From assembly GCF_030453185.1 (NCBI RefSeq), contig NZ_JAKDKW010000002.1, positions 1 through 64,000 on the forward strand: 64,000 nucleotides of DNA. The letters run 5' to 3'. This document shows positions 38,919-46,115 of this stretch, one piece after another. A program made the position numbers and the translations under genes. The stretch is from Yaniella sp. (GTDB lineage: Bacteria > Actinomycetota > Actinomycetes > Actinomycetales > Micrococcaceae). Under the pieces are notes generated by a model. That model saw nothing but the letters and a program-made list of their open reading frames with translations, did no database searches and was not told where the DNA came from. Numbering within the stretch: position 1 is the stretch's first letter; each line of letters opens with the position of its first letter.

Positions 38919-39800
38919 TTTCGCAAAAGTCGACAGCCTATCCTGATCATGGATCTGTACAACAATATCCCCGTGTTGGGTCGCGACGTTCCAAACGTTC
39001 AGTTGGTCTAAGCTAGTCCAGTTTTGTAAAGCGACGGAGGCTGCCGCTGCCGCCGATGCAAGGTCGTGCCCATGTTGTTTTCCTGTATAGTTACGCAAAC
39101 GTAATTGTCCCATGCCACTTGTCATCAGCGGGTCTTGAGGAATGACGAAATTGATGCTTGTGAGCCTGGGAGCTGGCGGCTCAATTGAGGGTTGCTGCTC
39201 CAGATCAATAGTCTCGAGTTCCTCGAGCGTTTCTACAGCAACGGTCACGTGGTTGCTCTGAATATGAATGCTCAGCCCAGGACGAGGATCCAGAAGTCCG
39301 GCCGCCATAACTAAGACATCAGACCCCGCGGCAACGGCTGTTTCTGCGTCTGAAAATTTCCAACTTCCAATGTCAACACCAATATATGAGGGTGTGTAGA
39401 CCGTGGTGATCGGGCCAAAATCTGTTTCGAATATGTGATGGCTGGTCTCCTCAGACGCGATCTTCTTTAGCACAGCCAAGATACAGGTTGCCATACGTGC
39501 CGGTTCGGTCATGTTTGAAGCAGGTTGTCCGTCTGCTTGCCAGGCCATGAGCCGGTACTCTGCGGCTGTTGCGCTGGACTGTTCGAGTGCTGGTTTCACA
39601 GCAACGATGCCCGTAGCACCAACACCGGCAATGCGGTCGCACAATGTCACTGCCTGGGTATCTGTTATTTGCACACTATCGGTCGGATCGTAGAATACGA
39701 CCCAGTCCCCTACCGGTCCGGTAATTTTTACAAACCGGGTACCGTCGAGGTCATGACTTGCGCGGTTCTGGTCTTGGGTGGATTGAGGAGCGGCGGTCAT
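38889..39800 (-). CDS. Diaminopimelate epimerase homologue lacking catalytic cysteines
   Basis: Full-length DapF-fold protein of 303 residues in the usual dapF position beside miaA. The N-terminal half aligns along RFVKITGPVGDWVV, LCDRIAGVGATGI and WQADG. Both active-site cysteines are lost: MCGNG of normal DapF corresponds to NMTEP (residues 96-100), with Met97 in place of Cys, and the second SCGTG corresponds to LASAA (247-251), with Ala248 in place of Cys. GNDF becomes GDW. The frame is intact, with no stops or shifts. It should not epimerise diaminopimelate by the two-cysteine mechanism; a regulatory or structural role, or a different reaction, is possible. It overlaps the converging methyltransferase gene by 30 bases. 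Confidence 0.75.
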   Translation of the reverse strand: MTAAPQSTQDQNRASHDLDGTRFVKITGPVGDWVVFYDPTDSVQITDTQAVTLCDRIAGVGATGIVAVKPALEQSSATAAEYRLMAWQADGQPASNMTEPARMATCILAVLKKIASEETSHHIFETDFGPITTVYTPSYIGVDIGSWKFSDAETAVAAGSDVLVMAAGLLDPRPGLSIHIQSNHVTVAVETLEELETIDLEQQPSIEPPAPRLTSINFVIPQDPLMTSGMGQLRLRNYTGKQHGHDLASAAAAASVALQNWTSLDQLNVWNVATQHGDIVVQIHDQDRLSTFAKLTAVFFGKL

Positions 39801-39809
39801 ATGATCACC

Positions 39810-40730
39810 TTAACTGGATTCTATGATTTCCAATGCTTGGGTCTTGAGGTCCGAGTCTTCTGCATCGATCCAATGTACTCGTGGATCGGCTTTGAACCAG
39901 GTTTCCTGGCGACGAGCAAACCGTCGGGTCGCTACTATCGTAGAATCAATTGCCGCTTGTTGGGTCGTAGCGCCCGCAAGATAACCCATCATCTGCCGAT
40001 ATCCTATTGCACGTGAAGCTGTAGGCGCATCGGCTAATCCTGCTGCTAGTAACTTTTCGACCTCAGCAACCCAGCCAGTCTCGACCATAGCTGCGACGCG
40101 TTGTTCAATGCGTTCGTGTAGCCGTGCCCGATCAATGCGTAAGCCAATTTGTACCACGGGAGTCATGTCCGGATCATATTGGCGTCTCGGCATATATGAG
40201 CTAAATGGTCTTCCTGTCAGCCGGTAGACTTCCACGGCACGAATGATACGGCGATCGTCTTTAAGTCGACGCGCAGCATCTGGATCGACGGCACGGAGTT
40301 CTGCAGCAAGATGTGCAACGCCAAATTGATTAACCTGACTGGTAAGTCGTTCTCTCAGGTCGTCATCGGTTGGTGGAAATTCCAAGATGTCCAGTGCTGC
40401 CCTGACGTACAAACCAGAACCACCGGTAAGGATTGGCGTTTTTGCACGAGAGCGTATTTCGCGAATTTTATCGCGTGCCAAGCGCTGGAACTCTGCGACG
40501 CTAGCTTCCATACTGAGGTCGTAAATATCTAGAAGGTGGTGAACGATGCCATCGCGTTCGGCAAGTGGGGCCTTAGCTGTACCTATATCCATGCCTTTGT
40601 AGAACTGCATGGAGTCTGCATTGACCACTTCGCCGTCGAGCGCGTGAGCCAGACCAACAGCAAGACGAGTTTTACCTGTTGCGGTTGCGCCGACAAGGGC
40701 GATGACCGGAGTATTAGTTTGCACCGACAC
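39810..40730 (-). CDS. miaA: tRNA dimethylallyltransferase
   Basis: Adds a dimethylallyl group to adenosine-37 of UNN-reading tRNAs, preparing the substrate of MiaB. The P-loop is GATATGKT (about residues 14-21), then [19 protein letters not shown] and the GGSGLY element. Length is 306 residues. A GTG start at 40730 lies inside the miaB end, with an alternative GTG at 40724; neither has a strong ribosome-binding site, so translation is probably coupled to miaB. Confidence 0.93.
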   Translation of the reverse strand: MSVQTNTPVIALVGATATGKTRLAVGLAHALDGEVVNADSMQFYKGMDIGTAKAPLAERDGIVHHLLDIYDLSMEASVAEFQRLARDKIREIRSRAKTPILTGGSGLYVRAALDILEFPPTDDDLRERLTSQVNQFGVAHLAAELRAVDPDAARRLKDDRRIIRAVEVYRLTGRPFSSYMPRRQYDPDMTPVVQIGLRIDRARLHERIEQRVAAMVETGWVAEVEKLLAAGLADAPTASRAIGYRQMMGYLAGATTQQAAIDSTIVATRRFARRQETWFKADPRVHWIDAEDSDLKTQALEIIESS

Positions 40731-42231
40731 GCAAGCTTGGTAGCCCTAGATTCACGCCATTTGCAGGTGCTCCAGTGGATGTACCGCACGATTCAGCTTG
40801 TGCCCGATCCCATGCATCTCCAGCGCGAGAACGACGGAGCACATACTGTTCGGCAGCGTTCGGGTCCGCGATGAGGTGATATGAGTGCGATTCGGTAATA
40901 GGCACCGTAACGAAATCACCTGGACGCGGCCGTTCCACTCCGTCGGGCATACTGAAGTGGACGAGACGGTTATCTGGTGCTCTACCGGTTAACCTACCGG
41001 TCTTGTCATCTCGAGCACCCGAGTCATTGGTCACCAGCAATTCCTGACGGGTACCAACCAACTTGGCAGATTCTTCTGCTGCAATCCGGTCTTGGAGCGC
41101 AACGAGACGCTCGAAGCGTTCTTGTACGACCTCTTTTGGTATCTGGTCTTCCATCTCAGCTGCGGGAGTGCCTTCCCTAGGTGAATATTGGAACGTGTAT
41201 GCCATCGAAAAGCGAGACGCTTGGACAACATCTAACGTCTGTTGGAAGTCGTCTTCGGTTTCACCAGGGAATCCCACGATAATATCTGTCGTAACGGCTG
41301 CATGTGGGATCCGTTCCCGGACTTTATCCAGGATGCCCAGGAAGCGTTTTGAACGATAAGAGCGTCGCATAGACTTCAAGATCGTGTCTGAGCCCGACTG
41401 TAACGGCATATGGAGTTGGGGCATGACGTTCGGTGTTTCAGCCATTGCATCAATGACATCGTCAGTAAATGATGCCGGGTGAGGACTGGTAAAACGAACG
41501 CGTTCGAGTCCGTCAATTTCGCCTGTTGCCCTCAACAGCTTCGAGAACGCTTGACGATCTCGAAACTCGACTCCGTAGGTGTTGACGTTTTGGCCAAGCA
41601 ACGTTACTTCTGCAGCACCGTCATCAACTAGCGCTTGAACTTCTGCCAGGATGTCGCCCGGACGACGATCTTTTTCTTTTCCACGCAGCGAAGGAACAAT
41701 ACAAAAGGTACAAGTATTGTTACATCCAACAGAGATAGAGACCCATCCGGAATAACTCGACTCACGCTTTGTTGGCAGCGTGGAGGGGAATGTTTCCAAA
41801 GCCTCCAAGAGCTCAACTTGAGCCTCGTCGTTATGGAGTGATCGATTGAGCAAGACGGGTAAAGAGCCAATGTTATGCGTGCCAAAGACCACGTCTACCC
41901 AGGGGGCCCGTTCCACGATCCTGTTTTGGTCTTTTTGCGCCAGACAGCCCCCAACAGCAATTTGCATGCCGGGATGTTCATCTTTCGTCGCTTTGAGGTT
42001 CCCAAGGTGACCGTATAGTCGATTTGAAGCATTCTCTCGCACAGCACAAGTATTAAAGACCACAAGGTCGGGGGTAGATTCTTCAACCGCCGCAAGATAT
42101 CCATTGGACTCAAGAAGGCCAGAGATACGCTCCGAGTCGTGAACGTTCATCTGACATCCAAAAGTGCGGATCTCGTATGAACGTGGTGTTGCAAGTTCGG
42201 TTACTGCTTCAGTCACGGTGCTCGTTTTCAT
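40714..42231 (-). CDS. miaB: tRNA-2-methylthio-N6-dimethylallyladenosine synthase
   Basis: Radical-SAM methylthiotransferase of 505 residues. The N-terminal domain supplies three cluster cysteines (FGCQMN, TCAVR, GGCLAQ). The radical-SAM triad is in [19 protein letters not shown]-terminal TRAM domain binds tRNA. It acts just after MiaA and is encoded beside it. The start overlaps the recX stop by four bases (ATGA). The C-terminus extends about 40 residues past TRAM with low conservation. Confidence 0.95.
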   Translation of the reverse strand: MKTSTVTEAVTELATPRSYEIRTFGCQMNVHDSERISGLLESNGYLAAVEESTPDLVVFNTCAVRENASNRLYGHLGNLKATKDEHPGMQIAVGGCLAQKDQNRIVERAPWVDVVFGTHNIGSLPVLLNRSLHNDEAQVELLEALETFPSTLPTKRESSYSGWVSISVGCNNTCTFCIVPSLRGKEKDRRPGDILAEVQALVDDGAAEVTLLGQNVNTYGVEFRDRQAFSKLLRATGEIDGLERVRFTSPHPASFTDDVIDAMAETPNVMPQLHMPLQSGSDTILKSMRRSYRSKRFLGILDKVRERIPHAAVTTDIIVGFPGETEDDFQQTLDVVQASRFSMAYTFQYSPREGTPAAEMEDQIPKEVVQERFERLVALQDRIAAEESAKLVGTRQELLVTNDSGARDDKTGRLTGRAPDNRLVHFSMPDGVERPRPGDFVTVPITESHSYHLIADPNAAEQYVLRRSRAGDAWDRAQAESCGTSTGAPANGVNLGLPSLRVGAN

Positions 42232-42764
42232 TCGTTGAGGGGGTCGAGGTCGTCGGCATTCAGAACATCCTTTACAACGCTGAATGCCATTCCAGGCGGG
42301 TAGCCTTTTCTGGATAACATGCCCACCAGGCGTCGCACCATTCTATCGCGTTGTTTGCGGTCTTTCGGATCTGTTGATGAAGGCACGGCAGTACGTGATA
42401 ATTTACGCGCTACAAGTTCATTCGCTTTATTCCATTCATCGTCATCAGACACTTGTTCCAAGGCAATCTCGGCCTCGTGTTCGTCGACGCCTCTTTTACG
42501 AAGTTCCATGCTTAGCGCTCGACGTGCTAAACCCTTAGAAAAGTGCCTGGAACGAACCCAACTGTCGGCAAACGCCGCATCGTCAATGAGTTGAACTTCT
42601 TCAAAACGATCTAGCACCTGGTCAATGATGTCTTCTGGAAGTTCTCTCTGCATCAACTTTTCGGCAAGCTGGTGCCGCGTTTTAGGCGCGGCAGACAGTT
42701 GGCGCAACACGATATTTCGTGCCTTCTGGCTCAGGTCTGCTCCATCAGCTTCCTGTTCCACCAT
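42228..42764 (-). CDS. recX: RecA regulator RecX
   Basis: Small helical protein of 178 residues that modulates RecA filaments. It has three tandem three-helix repeats, for example [24 protein letters not shown] near residue 20 and [23 protein letters not shown] near 70. It follows recA by five bases, so both are on one transcript and it cannot be expressed without recA. Confidence 0.93.
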   Translation of the reverse strand: MVEQEADGADLSQKARNIVLRQLSAAPKTRHQLAEKLMQRELPEDIIDQVLDRFEEVQLIDDAAFADSWVRSRHFSKGLARRALSMELRKRGVDEHEAEIALEQVSDDDEWNKANELVARKLSRTAVPSSTDPKDRKQRDRMVRRLVGMLSRKGYPPGMAFSVVKDVLNADDLDPLNE

Positions 42765-42769
42765 CTGAC

Positions 42770-43822
42770 TTAGGCGTCCTCTACAGCTTTCAGAGCGACT
42801 TCTTCGTCATCGGCTTCTTGATTCTCTGCACCGACACCAAGGGTGGATTTGATACGCTCTTCAATTTCGACTGCCAGGTCTGGATTATCTTTCAAGAAAC
42901 GACGGGAATTTTCTTTCCCTTGACCAAGCTGATCACCATCGTAGGTGTACCAAGCACCAGATTTACGGACGATGCTGTGTTCCACGCCCATATCTAACAA
43001 GCCACCTTCACGTGAAATACCTTCACCGTAAAGAATATCGAACTCTGCCTGCTTGAACGGTGGCGCCATCTTGTTCTTCACGATCTTAGCGCGAGTCCGG
43101 TTACCAACAGGATCGCCGGCCTGTTTGAGTGTCTCAATACGACGAATGTCGATGCGCACCGAGGAATAGAACTTCAGGGCCTTACCACCGGTAGTGGTTT
43201 CTGGCGACCCAAAGAACACGCCCACTTTCTCACGCAGCTGGTTGATGAAAACGGCAGTGGTCTTTGACTGAGCCAAACGTCCGGTTATCTTACGTAGTGC
43301 TTGCGACATCAGCCGTGCTTGGAGGCCGACGTGGGTATCCCCCATTTCACCTTCGATTTCAGCGCGCGGAACCAAGGCTGCAACCGAGTCAATAACGACA
43401 ATGTCCAGTGCACCAGAGCCAATGAGCATGTCCATGATTTCTAGCGCTTGTTCCCCAGTATCTGGCTGAGAAACAAGTAGGGCATCAGTGTCGACCCCGA
43501 GCTTCTTCGCGTATTCCGGATCGAGTGCGTGTTCCGCGTCGATGAACGCAGCAATGCCGCCTTTACGCTGAGCCTCGGCTACTGCGTGCAGAGCCACGGT
43601 TGTTTTACCCGAAGATTCTGGTCCGTAAATTTCAACAACGCGGCCGCGCGGCAAGCCACCAATGCCCAAGGCAATGTCCAGTGCAACAGAGCCCGTCGGA
43701 ACCACTTCGAGTGGCGCCCGCACTTCATCGCCAAGACGCATGATCGAACCCTTGCCGTAATTCTTATCGATTTGTGCAAGCGCTGCGTCCAGTGCTTTAT
43801 CGCGATTATTTGTTGAAGCCAT
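42770..43822 (-). CDS. recA: Recombinase RecA
   Basis: Homologous recombination and SOS co-protease, 350 residues. Walker A GPESSGKT is at 67-74, the [21 protein letters not shown] segment follows, and the L2/[11 protein letters not shown] region is intact. No intein interrupts the gene. The ATG at 43822 has AGGAG eight bases upstream; an upstream in-frame start lacks one. The acidic C-terminal tail ([17 protein letters not shown]) is normal. No LexA-type box was found upstream, but DnaA-box-like sequences are. Confidence 0.97.
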   Translation of the reverse strand: MASTNNRDKALDAALAQIDKNYGKGSIMRLGDEVRAPLEVVPTGSVALDIALGIGGLPRGRVVEIYGPESSGKTTVALHAVAEAQRKGGIAAFIDAEHALDPEYAKKLGVDTDALLVSQPDTGEQALEIMDMLIGSGALDIVVIDSVAALVPRAEIEGEMGDTHVGLQARLMSQALRKITGRLAQSKTTAVFINQLREKVGVFFGSPETTTGGKALKFYSSVRIDIRRIETLKQAGDPVGNRTRAKIVKNKMAPPFKQAEFDILYGEGISREGGLLDMGVEHSIVRKSGAWYTYDGDQLGQGKENSRRFLKDNPDLAVEIEERIKSTLGVGAENQEADDEEVALKAVEDA

Positions 43823-43925
43823 ACTCTGTTCTCCTTGAATTGTAGATGGCAAGCCGTATTAGCTTGCTGCCATGCTCAAAAGTTTATGATGCTGCGAGGA
43901 CACGATAAGCCACCTAAATTCGTAT

Positions 43926-43994
43926 TGTGGAAAACCCTTGAGATACTACGACCTTCGTGGCAACCTGTGGATAATTCTACAAACTTAGAATTAT
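43926..43994 (-). promoter_or_regulatory. DnaA-box-like sites and hairpin upstream of recA
   Basis: On the minus strand TTATCCACA (43974-43966) matches the perfect DnaA box and TTTTCCACA (43934-43926) matches the relaxed TTNTCCACA; both face recA and lie 40 bases apart. An AT-rich stem (ATAATTCT 43971-43978, AGAATTAT 43987-43994) lies just behind the DUF3046 stop. The remaining part of the 204-base gap holds no gene that I can support. Confidence 0.45.
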
Positions 43995-44026
43995 ATATCG
44001 AGCACCTTTTAGCGTGTCGGTGGGTC

Positions 44027-44257
44027 TTACAACGCTCCGGTGTCGCGAGGTTCAATGTCTTTGCCTAGTCGCTGGTGGAGTGGAATATCGTGCAAATCAC
44101 AGACGGCCGCCCATACTGTCCGGGGGTCAATGCCCTTGGCCAAAGCGTCCTGTGCGGTTGCGTTCAGCCCAGGTAATTCAAGCGATGACGCAATCACACC
44201 AGCATTTGCGGACCCAAATTCATCCTGGATAAGGGCCCAGAAATGTGATTCTCTCAT
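44027..44257 (-). CDS. DUF3046 protein
   Basis: Actinobacterial protein of 76 residues usually encoded beside recA. It begins MRESHFWALIQDEFG and contains LAKGIDPRTVWAAVCDLHDIPLHQR, the conserved C-terminal helix pair. Function unknown. The ATG at 44257 has AGAGGA six bases upstream; an upstream in-frame start has none. The recA start lies 204 bases downstream of its stop. Confidence 0.85.
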   Translation of the reverse strand: MRESHFWALIQDEFGSANAGVIASSLELPGLNATAQDALAKGIDPRTVWAAVCDLHDIPLHQRLGKDIEPRDTGAL

Positions 44258-44292
44258 GTATCGTCCTCTACGCCAGAAAAGTGCAGACAAGT

Positions 44293-44334
44293 TAGGCCGC
44301 AAGCCTCTAGCTATCGTAGAGGGCTTGCGGCCTA
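44293..44334 (-). terminator. Strong hairpin after clgR
   Basis: TAGGCCGCAAGC-CTCTA (44293-44309) pairs with TAGAGGGCTTGCGGCCTA (44317-44334) over 17 bp with one bulged base and a seven-base loop. It follows the clgR stop by 31 bases and precedes DUF3046, so it should end the clgR transcript. No U-run follows. Confidence 0.75.
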
Positions 44335-44365
44335 GTTCAAAGCTTCTGAACGTCTCGCAGACTGA

Positions 44366-44713
44366 CTAGCGGTTAGCTAGTTGATCGCCACGGCTGAAAC
44401 CATCGCCTTGCTGCTGCTGTTGTTGTTGGGCGTAACGATGTGCCAGCTCGGCGGGAATAGTGTCAGGAATCTGCACTGCTTCTTCAACGGCAATGCGATC
44501 GGACACTTCGCGGAGCATCACAGATAGTGGAATATCGAGTGCTGCGGTGATAGCACTCAGCAGTTCAGAGGATGCTTCCTTCTGACCGCGTTCCACTTCG
44601 GAGAGGTATCCCAGAGATACGCGTGCGTCGTGCGACACTTCGCGCAGGGTGCGTCCCTGGCGTTGACGAACGTCACGTAGAACGTATCCAATCTCTTCAC
44701 GCAGCACTGGCAT
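44366..44713 (-). CDS. clgR: Xre-type transcriptional activator ClgR
   Basis: Helix-turn-helix regulator of 115 residues. The DNA-binding region is [33 protein letters not shown] (about residues 20-53). ClgR activates clp protease and related stress genes in actinobacteria and is itself a Clp substrate. A glutamine run of seven residues (about 95-101) is unusual. The ATG at 44713 has AAGGAG six bases upstream; an ATG pair at 44806/44803 also has AGGAG, 13 bases upstream, so a longer N-terminus is possible. Confidence 0.87.
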   Translation of the reverse strand: MPVLREEIGYVLRDVRQRQGRTLREVSHDARVSLGYLSEVERGQKEASSELLSAITAALDIPLSVMLREVSDRIAVEEAVQIPDTIPAELAHRYAQQQQQQQGDGFSRGDQLANR

Positions 44714-45020
44714 GGTGGGCTCCTTGGACTCGTTTTGCTGGCTCAAGGATTCGCCAGCCTTCAGCCAACGAGTCACACCATTTACGACAACCGGTTCTCT
44801 CATCATATTTAACCACCATCTCCTGTATGTACATGAATCCCTGCTGGAGGAGCATAGGATTCTAAGACCTTCCACCATTACACAACACATGTGTTGTCGA
44901 ATTTGTTCCCGGAGGGATCAAATTATTCATAATTTCTTTCAAATTGGCGCCCTGTGTGCTATAGCACACATAAATCCGGTCTTTCGAACACCACCACATA
45001 TGTGCCCCGTGAAGACATGC
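44714..45020. promoter_or_regulatory. cinA-clgR intergenic region with three perfect palindromes
   Basis: This 307-base gap holds ACAACACATGTGTTGT (44882-44897, 16 bp), TGTGTGCTATAGCACACA (44953-44970, 18 bp) and CACATATGTG (44995-45004, 10 bp), all perfect and all built on CACA/TGTG half-sites. Centres are 72 and 38 bases apart. ATGTACAT occurs nearby at 44827. They lie upstream of clgR on its own strand and probably bind one or more regulators; they do not fit the CGC-N-GCG ClgR motif. The clgR frame stays open back to about 44890. Confidence 0.6.
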
Positions 45021-45503
45021 TTAACCGTATCGTTCTAGCCATTCTGCCATTAGCTTGAGGCTTGCGGCTACCGTCGAACGGCGTATTTTCTCCCGGTTCC
45101 CGCCAAAACGTAGCAACTTGGCGGATGTCTCCTCAGCTGTGGCGAGAGCGATAAATACGATCCCTACGGCCTTCCCCTCTGACGGGTCGGGTCCTGCAAC
45201 ACCGGTGGTTGCGATACCAAGGTCTGCGTTCAGGCGTTCTCGTGCGCCTCGAGCCATTTGTTTGGCAGTTTCAGCATCTACGGCGCCCCGTGCCGCAAGA
45301 GTATCTGCGGAGACTCCCAGCAGTCGATGTTTTATAGCGTTGTTGTACGCGATGATTCCACCATGCAAGACTGTCGAGGCTCCAGATACATCAGCAATGG
45401 CTGAACTCAACATACCGGCTGTAAGGGATTCTGCCGTGGCTACGGTCAAATTATTTTGCCTTAACTGTGCAACAATCTGTTCGGCATTATAGCTATCAGT
45501 CAC
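45021..45503 (-). CDS. CinA-family nicotinamide-nucleotide amidase (PncC)
   Basis: Single-domain CinA C-terminal protein of 160 residues; the N-terminal domain of full CinA is absent. The deamidase segment ATAESLTAGMLSSAIADVSGAS (about 21-42) and TTGVAGPDPSEGKAVGIVFIA (about 97-117) are intact. The family hydrolyses nicotinamide mononucleotide in NAD recycling. A GTG start at 45503 follows pgsA by 12 bases, so the two are co-transcribed. Confidence 0.9.
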   Translation of the reverse strand: MTDSYNAEQIVAQLRQNNLTVATAESLTAGMLSSAIADVSGASTVLHGGIIAYNNAIKHRLLGVSADTLAARGAVDAETAKQMARGARERLNADLGIATTGVAGPDPSEGKAVGIVFIALATAEETSAKLLRFGGNREKIRRSTVAASLKLMAEWLERYG

Positions 45504-45515
45504 AATCCGCTCGAT

Positions 45516-46115
45516 TCACTTTTCAGTTTGGGACTCTTCCTTCGGCGCAGTAGCGGCTTTGATCACGTAGTCCAAACCGGTCACCAACGTGACAAATAGG
45601 GCAGCAATCACGATGGCCCAACCGAACCACAGCCACCACTCACCTATAAAGGGTGCTAATGGCAGCAGGAGTGCAAGAATCGCAGCTGTCTGAAGCACAG
45701 TCTTGATTTTGCCGCCACGGCTCGCTGGCAGTACGCGGGTACGCAGCATCATGAGGCGCATTATGGTTATACCCCATTCACGGAGCAGAATCACGATCGT
45801 GATCCACCACCAAATCTCGCCTAAGAGAGACATAGTGATCCAAGCGGCACCGGTCAGGAACTTGTCTGCAATTGGATCCGCAATTTTGCCGAAGTTCGTT
45901 ACTAGTCCTCTAGCCCGGGCAATGTCACCATCAAGTTTGTCGGTGTACATAGCGACGGAGAATATTACCACCGCTAGCCAACGAGCCTGCATGGACTCGT
46001 CGCCAAACGTACCTGACTGCCAGAGGGCCCAGACAAAAAATGGGACCAACAGTATGCGAATACTGGTGAGCACATTGGGGAGATTGAATGCGCTTACCTG
46101 CCCGTTAGCTGCCAT
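45516..46115 (-). CDS. pgsA: CDP-diacylglycerol-glycerol-3-phosphate 3-phosphatidyltransferase
   Basis: Integral membrane enzyme of 199 residues that makes phosphatidylglycerophosphate. The CDP-alcohol phosphotransferase motif DGDIARARGLVTNFGKIADPIAD (about residues 60-82) has all expected acidic residues. Four or more membrane helices are visible. The start overlaps the ftsK end by 22 bases, and GAGGA lies three bases before the ATG. Confidence 0.92.
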   Translation of the reverse strand: MAANGQVSAFNLPNVLTSIRILLVPFFVWALWQSGTFGDESMQARWLAVVIFSVAMYTDKLDGDIARARGLVTNFGKIADPIADKFLTGAAWITMSLLGEIWWWITIVILLREWGITIMRLMMLRTRVLPASRGGKIKTVLQTAAILALLLPLAPFIGEWWLWFGWAIVIAALFVTLVTGLDYVIKAATAPKEESQTEK

